The position numbers and the translations under genes are program-made. Below the pieces are notes generated by a model that was not told the origin of the DNA, ran no database searches, and worked only from the letters and a program-made list of their open reading frames with translations. From Emydura subglobosa (Eukaryota; Chordata; Testudines; Chelidae), in NCBI GenBank assembly GCA_007922225.1, contig ML680088.1, positions 15,631,967 through 15,695,966 on the forward strand: a stretch of DNA of 64,000 nt. The letters run 5' to 3'. Position 1 is the stretch's first letter; each line of letters starts with the position of its first letter. Below are positions 23,700 to 35,644 of this stretch, in pieces.

Positions 23700-25640
23700 T
23701 CCCAAAGAGTTTACGATCTCATTCTCACCAGCTATTAGTACCTTTGGTCCATGGAGCTACTGACTCTTCAGCTGAAAACAGCAGTGACCAATCAAAATCA
23801 ACATAAACGGACTGAAGGAATGAAATGGACTCGACTGGAATTTCCACAAGGGCTGACATCACAGTGTATTTTTAGCTCATATGCAGGCAAAGCAGATAGC
23901 AGGTATTTGCCAATAATCAACAGATATTGTGTTTCTCAGTAAAAGTCATCAATGGAGTCTTAAGGACAGGTGAATGTTTTATTACAAAACATTAACTGCA
24001 GGTCATTTAGAAAGCTAAAACTCCCTGTTCAGTCTGCTGCAGCGAACTATTAAAAGTGGAAAATGTTACCTCATGTAATAAAGAACAGGACCTGAGGACC
24101 GGTCAGGGAATTCAGATTTACAACTTGTATCAATTTCATATGCTGTAAAACTTCACCTAGTTTATAAGTTTCTCACCAACTTCATAAAAAATGTTTTATT
24201 ATTATTATTTTTCTGACTCACCTAAACTTAATAAAATTCCTCTCCCAGTTTGTGTGGCTGCTGTGTTATAAACCTCTATATTTTGATGCACTCAAGATTT
24301 AAGAAGGCTTTCAAGGTGAACTATTAAGGATTTTTAAAACACTTTAGGCTCCCAAGTTTTTAAATGAATGCATGAAGAGTTAGAAAATAAAATTGCTCTG
24401 AGTCTAAAAGCAATCTACTTCCAAATGGAAATGCTCTTCAATTACCTGTCGTGCCTTTAGTTCAAGGTAACATTCAGAAACTGAGAGCATCTCAAACAGT
24501 CAAAAGTTCACACAGGGACTGCAGGATTAAGCCCCGCTTTAGATGTTTGCCGTATTACCAGCTGCTTTAGAGGATAAGCAAAGTGCCAAACTCAGGAGTT
24601 GGCAAATACTGTAAGTAAAGAAGAACTGATTTTCTAAAATGTCTTTGTTTCTTACATGTCTTTTTAAGATTTTTTTAATGCTTTTGAATCAGGAGAAATA
24701 TAAATCATGATTTATATGAAAAGATTATAATCACACATAACTGTGGGAACTGGGAGCTTCCTGGTGCATATGCTCATACGTAATTGACTACATGTCTCCA
24801 TTTAACATCTCCACTTCTCCATAAATCTGGAGCTAACCATTGCATGTATTACCATTTCCTGAACAATGTCAAGTCAGTGGGTGGCGGAGTTCTCAGGAGT
24901 CAATGTGCAATAAGAACATTGATTGCAAAGTAGTTACACAGTAGAAGAAATAAATTGTGTCACCCGCAGTCTATAAAATCCTTTTAAACTCCCACTTTCA
25001 TTATTAATATAGCTTCATGTTTTTCTGAAGGCAAAATGGTGTCACGCACTGCACGCTCATGAAAGAACATAAAGGGGAGAACGAATCTCTCCCCATACCT
25101 CTACTCAAGGTAACCAAATCTTGGATGTAGATGCACAGAGATAAGCTGGTGCTGAGCCCACACTATGACCTTCCCAGGGCAGAGAGCTGCAGAGAAGGAA
25201 GCAATTGGACCAGTAGCAAATTACTTCCCCCCTTTACCTTTTAATTCTATTGGTCAGGCACGGACCAGAAAATGAACCGTAAAGTTCAAAGGCAAAGGAG
25301 GACATAATTTGCTACAGGCCCAATTGCTTCCCTCTGAAACAAGACGGGAGCTGGGAGGAAAGTCATTTCCCACCTGAGACACAGCCCTTGTTGCATGGGC
25401 ACCATCTGCTCCTATGCATTAATTGAAAGTTTGAGAGCAAGACTAGAGTTGGGTGAAATTTTTCACACAAACCTTTTGTTTTTTGTTTTTTTGGCCCCAA
25501 AATGTTGATTGAAACCTTTTGTTAATTTGGGCCAAACTTGCTGAATTGTTTCAGTCAGAAAAACAAAAGCAAAAACAAAATTTGAAAGAAAAAAAATCAG
25601 TTTGATTCTAAGTGACTTTTCCTTTCAAAGTTTGCTTCAA
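23700..25640. other. Unique AT-rich intron sequence, no gene
   Basis: No repeat recognised apart from a short (TTA)n at 24198. AT-rich with few CpGs; no frame over 65 codons. Confidence 0.5.
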
Positions 25641-25671
25641 TTTTCTTTCTTTCTTTCTTTCTTTTCTTTCT
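25641..25671. repeat. (TTTC)n microsatellite
   Basis: Repeated TTTC units with one TTTTC interruption. Confidence 0.92.
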
Positions 25672-25955
25672 GCCAGTTCTTCTTCTTTCTTATTGTTCAA
25701 ATCAGAAAGTGATCTGTGAAGTCAGTCATTCGCACTGCTCTAGCATGAGAGCCTTTTTTAAAATTTATTTAAACAGTAGGCAACCTGAAAGCCTAACAAG
25801 CTTGAGAGTATTCCTTTTAACTCTGTTGTTTGTGTGCTGTTCTACACCCTGGATCCCGGTCCTCAACCTCTTCCATTTTTTGACTCCACGTTGCAGAAGA
25901 AAAACATTTTTAGACACACACCTCTTATAAAGCTTTGAGACGTGCTTTCCAGTTA

Positions 25956-26075
25956 GGGTAGCCAGCCCTCCAGGATTGCTCTGGAGTCTCCAGGAATTAA
26001 AGATTAATCTTTAATTAAAGATTGTCATGTGATGAAACCTCCAGGAATATGTCCAAGCAAAACTGTCAATTCCTC
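25956..26075. mobile_element. Short palindromic DNA-transposon fragment
   Basis: AGGGTAGCCAGCCCTCCAGG, CTGGAGTCTCCAGGAATTAA, a palindromic AAAGATTAATCTTTAATTAA core and ATGTGATGAAACCTCCAGGA follow one another. The start is a recognisable short reptile MITE; the right end (AAACTGTCAATTCC) has decayed, so the inverted repeat is weak. Confidence 0.5.
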
Positions 26076-26329
26076 TACCAGCCAGCCATAAAGGGAAGGT
26101 GGTCCTGACCCCAGAAGCCTTGATTGTGACTCCCTGGGAAATTGGGAAGCCATGTTCAATAGTGTATTACTTTTTAACACACTAGAAACTTACTCACTTT
26201 ATGGATTTTTTTACCCTATGCAAAAATGGCCTCTGTGGCCATTTGACTGGCTGGCATGCACAGATTTTGTTCAGTTACTTTGTACCTATTGTGCCTTCAA
26301 GTGAAATTGCTCAGTTATTCCTCCTCACA

Positions 26330-27230
26330 GTTAACGTGACAGCCCTTTAAGAAAAGCCATCGGCCAGCAGCTCTGTTAGCAGCTCCGGCTTACGTTTTCC
26401 TTTCAGCTAGCCTGCGAGTCAAACGTGGCATTGACTGACAAATCCCAGCCCTGAGGCTGCAGGTTTCCACTAGGATGGGGGAAGGTCTCAACACACTCCC
26501 CTGCACCTGCGGAAAGCATGTTGGCACTGACCTATTAACACTCAAGGAAGGAAAAGCTGACAAAAGGGAGGGGCAGAACCATCATTTTAGGAGCCGGATT
26601 GACAGCCTTAGAGACCCAGGTCGGGTTCGTCAGTGGATCACGCAGAGTCGGGTGGGGGCAGGCATCCCCCATATCAACCTGCCAGTTCTTCTCAATGCAC
26701 AGTCTCTCTAGTGAGCCTGCTAAGAGGGGCCGCCCATTCATTCCAGGCGCCGTGGTTTGATTCAGCAGGCTGGGAGAACCATCCACTCCCTCTTTTTGTT
26801 TGTTTTTACTGCATCAAAGTCTTACGAGCACATGCGACGCATTTCAGTTCCAGTGGCTTTGCAAATGAATAGAGAAAGAGAAGGGTTTCGTGGCAAACCT
26901 CGCTTCTCTTGCTGTCACGGTGCCTACATCTATACTGCCCTGGGCTGGAAACCAAATTCCATATCTGCAGAGAAGAAGGGACCTTCAAAAGAGGTATCCA
27001 TGTGGCCACACTTAACTCCATATTTAACTCCTTTCACTGTTTGCCAATGATGCCTGAATCTGGCTTGGCTATCGGAATTGTTGATTATTAGAATGTGTTT
27101 GACAAGGGATTTACGCAAGCAGCTTTTATTGTCTGCAAACTGCTCACCGCGGCTGTTCTTTTGGGTATTCACTGTTCTTAATTTATTACTAGCCCCAAGT
27201 TATTTGGCATCTGAAAGACATACTCTCTAA
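26330..27230. promoter_or_regulatory. Non-repeat stretch, candidate regulatory element(s)
   Basis: No repeat identified across about 900 bases. The octamer-like TTTGCAAATGAAT at 26861, CpG-containing GAGTCAAACGTGGCATTGAC at 26416 and ACATGCGACGCATTTCAG at 26830 are notable. Several short frames (up to 97 aa) overlap in all directions and none resembles a protein. Confidence 0.25.
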
Positions 27231-27277
27231 GTACATGTCTCCCAAGCGCACAAAGAGTCTTTAGGATGATCTCCGTA

Positions 27278-27490
27278 ACATCCTAGTGGATAGAGTACTA
27301 GCCTGGAAATCAGGAGCTGACTTCTATTCCTGGCCCTGCTGGTGATCTTCAACAAGTCACGTCACTCCTCTGTGCCTTAGTTTCCCCATCTCTACACTGG
27401 GGATAACGATAGTGACCTCGTTTGTAAAGCCCTTTCAGATCTACTATTGGAAATGCTTTTAAGAGCATTATACTCTTATTATAGGAGTAC
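27278..27490 (+). mobile_element. MIR-type SINE, sense, nearly full
   Basis: TAGTGGATAGAGTACTAGCC (tRNA-like box A side), GACTTCTATTCCTGG (box B relic), AACAAGTCACGTCACTCCTC, CTGTGCCTTAGTTTCCCCAT and GGGGATAACGATAGT occur in MIR order. It ends near the TTTGTAAAGCCCTTTCAGAT tail. Confidence 0.88.
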
Positions 27491-27589
27491 TATTAACATT
27501 TCCAAAATGATTCTTCAGACAAACCGCATTCACATGTTTACTCCATATTTCTATGAAGATGCCTGATACCAAAAATTTGCCTACATTAT

Positions 27590-27830
27590 TCATTATTTTT
27601 ACTATAGCAGCCCCATTATGCTATACGCTGTCCAAACAAACATCAAGAGACAGTCTCTGCCCTACAGAGCTTACAGTCTAAATAGAGTAGACAGACAAAG
27701 GGTGGGAGAAAGGAATTATTACAATTCTCATGTTACAGATGGGAAACTGAAACGCGGAGAGATTAAACGGTTTGTCCCAGGTCACGCAAGAAGTTTGTAC
27801 CAGAGCTATGCAGTGAGGTCACATTGTCAA
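27590..27830 (-). mobile_element. MIR-type SINE / L2-like tail, antisense
   Basis: GACAGTCTCTGCCCTACAGA, GAGCTTACAGTCTAA, TTACAGATGGGAAACTGAAA and TTGTCCCAGGTCACGCAAG. It faces the sense MIR at 27.3 kb, giving a convergent pair. Confidence 0.8.
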
Positions 27831-28896
27831 AAATTCGGCTAAGAAAATGGGTTTCTTCCAATGAGTATAAAAGGTCTGTAACGTGTTAAGTTGCTGCCAC
27901 TCTGATGCCAGGATCAAGCAGGCCCAGGAGGCCACCAGTCCAGAGGGCTTAAGAAATGTCTGTCTAAAACGGATAACTGCACAAACTTCAAAAAAGTTAG
28001 TCTTTCACTCAACCTCCTGACTCGTGTGAAAACCACAAACTGTCTTGTCTTCCCTAGGATTTTGCCTTGAGATGGTTTAAGTTAACTAACTCTAGTTAGG
28101 AGCACACCTTTCTTTCCCAGCGAAGACAAGGTCTAGAAGTTCGGAACATGAAGATCCTTCAGATGGGATCCTTAGACCTTTTTAGGCCTCATCCCAAGCC
28201 CAATGAAGCTCATGGGTGTCTTTCTATTGACTTCAACAGGCTTCGAACCAGGCCCTTTGAGCACAAGAGATTCCTGCATACATGCATTTCTGTCAGCCAC
28301 TTTGAAAATGACCAGAATAAGGCACCAGGACGGAAAACAAAAGCTGCAGGTGTAAAATGCAGCTACTTGGGATCTCTCCGATTCTGCAAACCAACCCCTG
28401 CACCCTTTCCCACAACGTAGCTTTTGTACTGGAGTCGGAATGAAGTTCAAAAGAAAAGCATTGATGTAGCGCTACCCAACTCCATTCAAATGTTAAAGGG
28501 ATCAGTTCCATTAATTGCTTTGCAACTAATACTTGTTTCAGTTCTGCTGAGATACACAGTCAGTCACTTAACAGAAACAAAAGTAGAGATCAGCTCGTGC
28601 ACGTTTAACTCAGAATGGTTAAAGGAACCTTGGGTACTTCCCTAAGAAGAACTGTCATGGAATTAATTCATCAGAAGATGATTACACCAGAAATTACTGC
28701 TTCAGTATTTATTTTGTTTATTAATATCTGCACCAAATGACATTCTTAGTTTCACTGTGCGAGACCAAACTGTTCATTGGACCACATGCTAGTATGAAGA
28801 TACACGGATGCCCAGTAGAAGCACATCAATAATATCTTACCTACCACCCCTGCATATGATTTCTTTTGCATCTTTGGTTAAATGAACATCCTTTGG

Positions 28897-29134
28897 CCTC
28901 CTGGGGGAGGTCTAGGTTGGATATTAGGAAAATGTTTTTCGCTAGGAGGGTGGTGAAGCACTGGAATGGGTTACCTAGGGAAGTGGTGGAATCTACATCT
29001 TTAGAGGTTTTTAAGCTGCGGTTTGACAAAGCCCTGGTTGGGGTGATTTAGCTGAGGTTAGTCCTGCTTTGAGCAGGGGGTGGACTAGATGAGCTCCTGA
29101 GGTCCCTTCCAACTCTAATATTCTATGATTCTAT
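28897..29134 (+). mobile_element. CR1 LINE 3' fragment
   Basis: Frame 28866-29051 ends with [20 protein letters not shown] and [16 protein letters not shown], the last residues of CR1 ORF2. It is followed by GCTTTGAGCAGGGGGTGG, GGTCCCTTCCAAC and an ATTCTATGATTCTAT tail. About 240 bases, 5' truncated; the peptide is well preserved, suggesting a younger copy than that at 30.8 kb. Confidence 0.93.
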
Positions 29135-29139
29135 CAGCC

Positions 29140-30745
29140 CCCCAACAATGCAAAGGGGCCTTACTGTGATTGAGAATCAGGCTCATGTTCATATCACATT
29201 TTACACATATCATGTGAATTTCATAGCTATGAAAATGAGGCACTGTCTGGAATCAGGCTCCGGCAGAGCAGGTGTTGTGCAAGCTTTTTTGCACTGTTCT
29301 GCCAATGCACCTTAATAGTCACTCCTGGCAGAGAACCCTCCTTGCTATGAAATTCCAGTCCTGGGTCTTTCCATAACATAGCCTGCCAAGAGGGCCACAG
29401 CATGTGGTGTTTTTCTCATGTTTGTGTACCAGTGTTTACTAATCCAGGTGCCATCCATCGCAACTTTCACAGATGGTCCCAGTTCTTGCCAGTCTGTCCT
29501 CCATCCTAGCTGAGAGGAGACAAATCCCTGAATTCATTCTGAGGATGGAAAAAAGCACCTCTTATGCCATCTCAGCCCATTCATGTGTCACGCTGAGATA
29601 TCTATAGCCTCTACCGATCTTAGGTAATGCTATACTGCCTACCACCAAAGGTGCTAAGCACCATTACTTGGTGACACTTCTAAAGATGGTATCTCACGCC
29701 ACTTGGATGACTCCACAAGCCCTTTTTCAATTGCAGCCTATGCCAGGATTTTAACCTACTGTAAATTACAAGAGCTGAAAGTCCTCCGAGAGCCTTCAAC
29801 CTTACACATGTCTTTCTCTCACAGACACATGCCCCTCTGACACAACCAAAAAGTGCATTGGGCATTCCACTGCACAAAGTGGCATTGACAAGACATGATA
29901 AGAGAAAGATATTTCACTGTATTTAGCAGTCTCTCTGCTGAAGTCCAAGTGAACTTGGAATGACTTTGAAGCTCCATAGCATTCTTATCTAACGGTGAAA
30001 GGCGCATGATAACATGCATTCCTATCTAACACGGAAAGCCCATACATATCATTACAACTGAGTTTGGCCCCACCAACATATGTAACTTGTTGATGCCTTT
30101 TTGCCAGAAATCCAAACTTTTTAAAAAGCACTTGTCCCAAAATATTTTTCTTACTCTGATAGCTGTCATGGGCTATTAGAAGAATGTTTTAACAAAAACA
30201 ATTCAATAAAGGCATCTCTGAAATTTTGCTCATCTTAAATTTATACAGACTTCTGAAAGTGAGCCAGCAGGTCTGCACTAATTTATGTTTCATGTTTGCA
30301 TTCCCAAAACGTTCACAGACCAACTTTCTTTGCAGAAAATTTATTTTTGTTTCAGCAGCCCTTGAAATGGGATTCACGGAAGCTTTGATAACTGGATTGT
30401 AGGGTTGCCTGGTTTCACTGTAGCTTCTAAATTGTGCCTCAGGATCATTTATTAAAAGTCTAGCTTAGTGAGAGACAACCATTGGCAGTGTCAGGACATT
30501 AGAAGAAGTATCACAAAAGCCTAGTCTCAAAAGGTCATGATACACTAGAACTTCTCCATACTGATACCCAGTAGCAGACTCTAAAAGGTGGTTAATGTTA
30601 TATTTTCAATAGCAGTGCAATCAGAAAATTCTTTAACAAATTGAAAACATTCAACCAAATACCTACGGTGACCTATTCTTTTGTGCTATTTTTGTCATTT
30701 CAAAAACCTAACCTTTATTGGTTTAAAATATGCTTGTGTTTTCAT
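29140..30745. other. Unique intron sequence, no gene
   Basis: Nothing recognised between the CR1 tail and the large CR1. Weak ancient-repeat words only; no frame over 70 codons. Confidence 0.45.
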
Positions 30746-30750
30746 TTAAA

Positions 30751-32304
30751 GAGCAGCTGATACCTTGCAGAAAATTCTGGAAATGCAAGCCAATACAGGG
30801 AAAGAACAAGTTAAAGAATATTTAGTTAAGTTATACGTATTCAAGAAGGCAGGGCCTAATGAAATTAATCTTAGAGTACTTAAGGAACTAGCTGAAGCAA
30901 TCTTAGAACCATTAGCAATTATCTTTGAGAAGTCATGGAGGACAGGCGAGGTACCAGAGGACTGGAGAATGGCAAACATAGCACCGATCTTTAAAAAGGG
31001 GAGCAAAGGGGAACAGTCAGCCTAACTTGGATACCTAGAAAGACAGTGAAACAAATGATTAAACAATCAATTTGCAAGCACTGATCCTGGAGGATAATAG
31101 AGTTAAGGAATAGCCAGTAGGGTTTTGTCAAGAATAAATAATGCCAAGCCAAGTTAATTTCCTTCTTTGACAGCTTTACTGGCTCAGTGGACAGGCAGAA
31201 AGCAGTAGATGAGATATATCTGGATTTTAGTAAGTCATAAAGACTTCTGACACAGTTCCATACTACAGTCCCATAAACAAACTAGACAAATGTGGTCCAG
31301 ATGAAATTACTATAAGTGGTTGAAAGACCATACTCAAAGAGCAATTATCAATGGTTTGCTATCAAACTGGCAGGGTGCATCTAATGGAGTCCCACAGGAG
31401 TCAGTCCTGGGTCCACAACTAGTCAATATTTTCATTAATGACTTGGATAATGGAGTGAAGAGTGTGCTTCTAAAATTTGCAGATGACACCAAGCTGGGGC
31501 AGGGGGGCAGCAAGCACTTTGAAGGACAGGATTAGAATTCAAAACAACCTGGGCAAATTGGAGAATTGGTCTGAAATCAGCAAGATCAAATCAAATAAAG
31601 ACCAATTCAAAGCACTTCATTAAGGATGGAAAAAATCAAAGACACAACTACAAAGCAGAGAATAACTGGTTGAATGGTAGTACAGTGGAAGAAGATCTGG
31701 GGTTTTAGTGGATCACAAATGGAGTGTAAGTCAACAATGTGATGCAGTTGTGGAAAAGGCTAATGCTATTCTGGGGTGTATTAATAGGAATGTGTGTAAG
31801 AGACTGGAGGTAATTGTCCTGCTCTACTTGGCAATGGAGTTCTGTGTCCAGTTATGGCAAAAGATGAGGAGAAACTGGAGAGAGTCCAGAGGAGAGCAAC
31901 AAAAATGATATGCCCTATGAGGAAAGGTAAAAAACTGGGCAAGTTTAGTCTGGAGAAAAGAAAACTGAGGGTGCGGGGGGACCTGATAACAGTCTTCAAA
32001 TATGTGAAGGGTCGTTATAAAGAGGACAATGATCAATTGTTCTCCATGTCCACTGAAGGCAGGACAAGCAGCAAGGGAGATTTAGGTTAGATATTAGGAA
32101 AAACGTACTAATTAAAAGGGTGGTTAAGTTCTGGAATGGGCTTCCATAGGAGGTTCTGAAACCCCCACATGTGAGGTTTTTCCTAGGTTGGGCAAACGCC
32201 TGTCAGGGACTGTCGAGGTTTACTTGGTCCTGCCTCAGAGCAGGGGGCTGGTCGTGATGACCTCCCGAGGTTCCTTCCAGTCCTACGTTTCCATGATTCT
32301 ATGA
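30751..32304 (+). mobile_element. CR1-family LINE, decayed copy with reverse transcriptase pieces and 3' end
   Basis: Seen: at 30765-31025 a frame reads GPNEINLRVLKELAEAILEP then SWRTGEVPEDW and APIFKKGSKG, the finger part of a CR1 reverse transcriptase. At 31320-31535 another frame carries SNGVPQESVLGP, FINDLDNG and the catalytic FADDTKL motif. From 31708 to 32090 there are ORF2 C-terminal pieces (V-E-K-A-N-A-I-L-G; R-V-Q-R-R-A-T-K-M). The copy ends with GAGCAGGGGGCTGG...CCATGATTCTATGA at 32304. Known: this order and the ATTCTATGA tail define CR1. Frames are split by stops and shifts, so it is inactive. 5' truncated, as most CR1 copies are. Confidence 0.92.
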
Positions 32305-32844
32305 CCTGGTTCATTTTGAACCACTTCTGCTAATGTGCCGTCATGGAATAAGTGCCCATCGCACATGCAGTACATGCCCAGTCCTTTCCTAAGTTCAGCA
32401 TTCAATCACAATATTCGCTGCATAGCTTCTCCATTGAGGTTTTTTTGTATTTTCCAGGTGGAAGACAATGGGAGCGATTTATACCATTTCACCTCTTCCA
32501 CACTGATTTAATGTTTTCTCAGCAAAAGCAATTATCCTCCTAACCACAGGTCCCTAGTAAGGATGATAATGAGTCATTTCAAAGCCTGTGGTTAAGCATT
32601 TCAAGAGAGTGGTTTAACCAAGTGAAGGCCACTAGTAATCAAAAGGACTGTCTCCTGCATCTGATTGTATGAAAAGGCTCCACTCGGTTGCTGCAGTTCC
32701 CTTTTCCTTCCCGCTCTGAATCACTCTGTTGAACCTAGTGAGGCTTTTAGTGTTAATGAAAACGAGACCAGCTCTGCTTACAGCCCACCTATCCAGCTAG
32801 CCCGCCTCACCTCAGTATTTACGTGCACCACACTCATCAGTGCA

Positions 32845-33030
32845 TTTAGCCTCACAGTGCCACTGTGAGGATGGAAGTATTATCCTATTTTATAAATAAG
32901 AAACTGAGGCATGGGGGGAATTAAGTGACTGGCCCAAGGTCACATAGAACATCTGTGTCAGAGCAGGGAATGGAACCTTGGTCTTTAGTCCCCGTCCAGG
33001 GCCCTAGCTACTTGACCAACCTTCCTGCCC
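32845..33030 (-). mobile_element. MIR-type SINE, antisense
   Basis: TATTTTATAAATAAGAAACT, GAGGCATGGGGGGAATTAAG, TGGCCCAAGGTCACATAGAA and a GGAATGGAACCTTGGTCTTT head relic. Confidence 0.82.
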
Positions 33031-33131
33031 AGAAAAGTGATCCTAGGCCCTTCCTGCTTTATCCATGATATCTTCTGTTTATTCCTTATGCCAACCCAGG
33101 ACAATAGAAGGTACCGGCTTAGAGGCTACAC

Positions 33132-33630
33132 CAGTGGTTCCCAACCTGTATCCTGGGGGCCAAAAGTGGCCCGTGGGGTCTTTCAGAGTGGCCTGTGGCT
33201 CCCCTTGTGCTGGCTGCAGAAGGGAGCCGCTGACTAAGTACCCAGGCGGAGCGCGTTGCTGGCACAGGCTCCTTGCTGCAGCCAAGAGGATGGGAGATCA
33301 GCGCTCCCCTCCCCCTGGCTGTAGCAGGGAGCACAGCAAAGCATTCCATGTGGGTCCCCAGGCGCTGGTTCCCTGCTGGAGCCAGAGGGAGGGGTGCACT
33401 GATCTCCCGTCCCCCGGCTGCAGAAGAGAGCCACTGCCTAGGGACCCAGGTGGAGCACACGGTTTCCCTGCTGCAGCCAGGGGGACAGGAGAGCCTCCTC
33501 GCTGAACTCCTTCCCTCTGGCTGCAGTGAGGGGTGGGGGGAAAAGCGGGCTGCTGGTGGAGACTGGTGGCCCTTCAGGGTTGTAAAAATTAAATTTGTGG
33601 CCCTTGAGCCAAAAAGTTTGGGAACCACTG
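33132..33630. mobile_element. Non-autonomous hAT-type element with internal tandem repeat
   Basis: Seen: termini CAGTGGTTCCCAACCT and the complement of CAGTGGTTCCCAAACT form an inverted repeat of about 16 bases. The flanks carry GGCTACAC (33124-33131) and GGATACAC (33631-33638), an 8-bp duplication with one change. Known: 8-bp duplications and CAGTGGTTC-type ends mark hAT (Charlie-like) transposons. Inside, a GC-rich unit starting GGCTG(C/T)AG recurs at 33212, 33317, 33416 and 33519, a period near 102 bases. No transposase is present. The long frames here (146 aa plus, 219 aa minus, and others) are by-products of this GC-rich repeat. Confidence 0.88.
33212..33530. repeat. ~102-bp imperfect tandem repeat inside hAT element
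   Basis: Three and a part units with starts at 33212, 33317, 33416 and 33519. Shared words: GGCTGCAG, ACCCAGG(C/T)GGAGC, CCCTGCTG(C/G)AGCCAG, GGGAGATCAG or its complement-like CTGATCTCCC. Divergence between units shows old amplification. Confidence 0.75.
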
Positions 33631-34129
33631 GGATACACTCTCTGTTTGCCCAGGTGTCTGTCTCCCTGTTATCTTTACAAGCAGTCACTGATTTCTCCTG
33701 TGCTGCATTTTCTGCTAATGTGCCAGACTCATCACAATCTGACTCAGCATAGCAGGAAACGCTGCTCGTCTTAGTCACTAGTGGAAAGAGACACCTCTAC
33801 GAGGAAGAACTCAGCACTGTGTAAGACCCATTGATCAGCAGCACCTTCTGACATAGGAAGAACCAGACAGGAAGTGTTAACACAGAGGAGTTCACAGGCC
33901 AGTGGAGGCTACCCCAGAGCATTCGGATCCCAGGGTAACTGGCCATATCAAAGGCCAAAGGCAGGGATGCGCTGATGTACTTAACATCTTCAGGACAGAC
34001 AGCATGCTCCCCATCCTATGACTTTGAGGGCTGGCACAAGGCAGCGGCTAGGTCATGGTACTAAGGGAGCCCTAAAAGACCCAACAGGGAGAAAATATGA
34101 CCATATAATCTACTTGAACTCTTTGAGCA

Positions 34130-34765
34130 TGGCAATAAAGGAGAACTTATGAATACAGTGTCTTTGGGCTTTCCAGAAAACCTTTGACAAATTCCCTCGC
34201 AAGAGGCTGCTAAGACACAGACATTAAGGGTCTGGAACAAAGATTAACCATGCACAGTCACTTTCCAGGGTGCCTGAACGTTAGCAGCGAGGTGTCCAGC
34301 ACTTCTGTAACAGGCCCGGTGTTATTTAACACACTTAGCGATCTGGCCAAGATGATGAGTAGCACTGAGGCAAAAACTGCAGCTAGCACAACTCTGTGTA
34401 GGTTAGCTAAGACCAGAGAGGGCTGCAAGGAACTTCAACGGGACCTAACAAAGTGAGGGAAACGTGCAGGGTGATGGCAACTTGCATCCAGATGGAAAGA
34501 ACCCCCCTGGGGTGGCAGTCAAAAAAGCAAGCAAAATGGCAGGATGGATAAATATTATCAAGCCATCATATATAGCAATGGTGCACACCCACCTGGAATA
34601 ATGTGTGCAGTGCTGATCACTGTATCTCAAAGAAGATACAGATAACAGAAACAGAAGAGGTTTAGAGAAGGAAATGAAAATGACTCAGGGCATGAAAAGA
34701 CTTCTGTAGGTAGAGATTTATAAGATTAGGAGCATTTCCTTTAGAGAGGAGATGAATAAGAGGGG
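34130..34765 (+). mobile_element. Ancient L3/CR1-like LINE remnant
   Basis: Pieces typical of CR1/L3 ORF2 occur in order: TTTCCAGAAAACCTTTGACA (K-T-F-D-K), frame 34250-34456 with TGPVLFNTLSDL (the G-P-V-L-F-N reverse-transcriptase motif), then ACCCACCTGGAATAATGTGT, GTGCAGTGCTGATCACTGTA and GAGCATTTCCTTTAGAGAGG. More diverged than the CR1 copies, consistent with an older L3-type insertion. It runs into a MIR-type SINE at 34775. Confidence 0.65.
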
Positions 34766-34774
34766 CACAGTGTA

Positions 34775-34980
34775 TAGTAACACCTGGCATTTATCTCAGC
34801 AGATCTCTTTTCAAAGGAGGCCAATATCATTGTCCCATTTCATAAGCAGGTAGACTGAGGCATAGAGAGGTCAACCAAAGTGCTCAAGGTCACCCGGCAG
34901 GCCAGGGGCAGAGGTGAGAAGAGAGCCCAGGTCTTCTGGGTCTCCTCCAGTGTTCTATCCACTAGGCCACACTGCAGACA
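34775..34980 (-). mobile_element. MIR-type SINE, antisense
   Basis: ATTGTCCCATTTCATAAGCA, GACTGAGGCATAGAGAGGTC, CTCAAGGTCACCCGGCAGG, GAGCCCAGGTCTTCTGG and TTCTATCCACTAGGCCACAC follow the full antisense MIR order. Confidence 0.87.
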
Positions 34981-35224
34981 ATGAAGGGTGGGGAGAAAGC
35001 AAATTGGGAGCTGCTATTTACCCTGTCTCATAATCAAAGAATAAGAAAAGAACAAGGAGGTTGTGAACTGGTGTCCCTGTGTGTCAGTGTCCCCCCTTTG
35101 ATCAGCCAGGGCACTGTGCAGCAATCACATGGATCTGCTGAGATCAGTGGGGCAGTCAGCTCGCCCATCTTGTCTGAATCCCTGTTATGCCATTCCGGAG
35201 AGGGGAGCGTTAACTCCTGCCCCA

Positions 35225-35640
35225 CTGGGGTGTGCAGGCTCCCCTCGTGTTTGGCGGGCTATCTAGTCCCTGTCCTCGAGCAGCCTGGAATCCCCTTTGG
35301 CCCTTAAGTCCCTGGGAAGGAGTAGGTTGGGGGACCCAGGCCCATCCACTCCATCAGATTCAGCCCAGGGCACTTAAACCCCACAAACAGACGCAGTCCT
35401 CAACAATTCTCCTGCTACCCCCCGATCTCCATGGTTCTGGAGTCTTCTGCAGCCTCTGGCTCTGGTTGCCCCTTCTTTGGGTTGGTGTCACTCTAAGGCG
35501 ACTTCTTTCCCCAGCTTGCTGGCAGGACCTTCCTTCCACCACCTGCTGGTTCCTTTGTCAGCCACCACTCTGCTTCTCAGCTCTTTAATGTCCTAGCCCC
35601 TGTGAAGCTGCCCCACAGTTCCTGCACTAACTCCTTGGTT
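35225..35640. repeat. GC-rich dispersed repeat, copy 3
   Basis: GTAGGTTGGGGGACCCAGGC and CAGATTCAGCCCAGGGCACT parallel copies 1 and 2. The 118-aa plus frame passes through it and shows only low-complexity L/P/S sequence. Confidence 0.4.
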
Positions 35641-35644
35641 GCCA

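Noticed and set aside
33119..33778. 219-aa minus frame and 146/159-aa plus frames
   Set aside because: They pass through the ~102-bp tandem repeat of a hAT-type element; the peptides are just the repeat translated.
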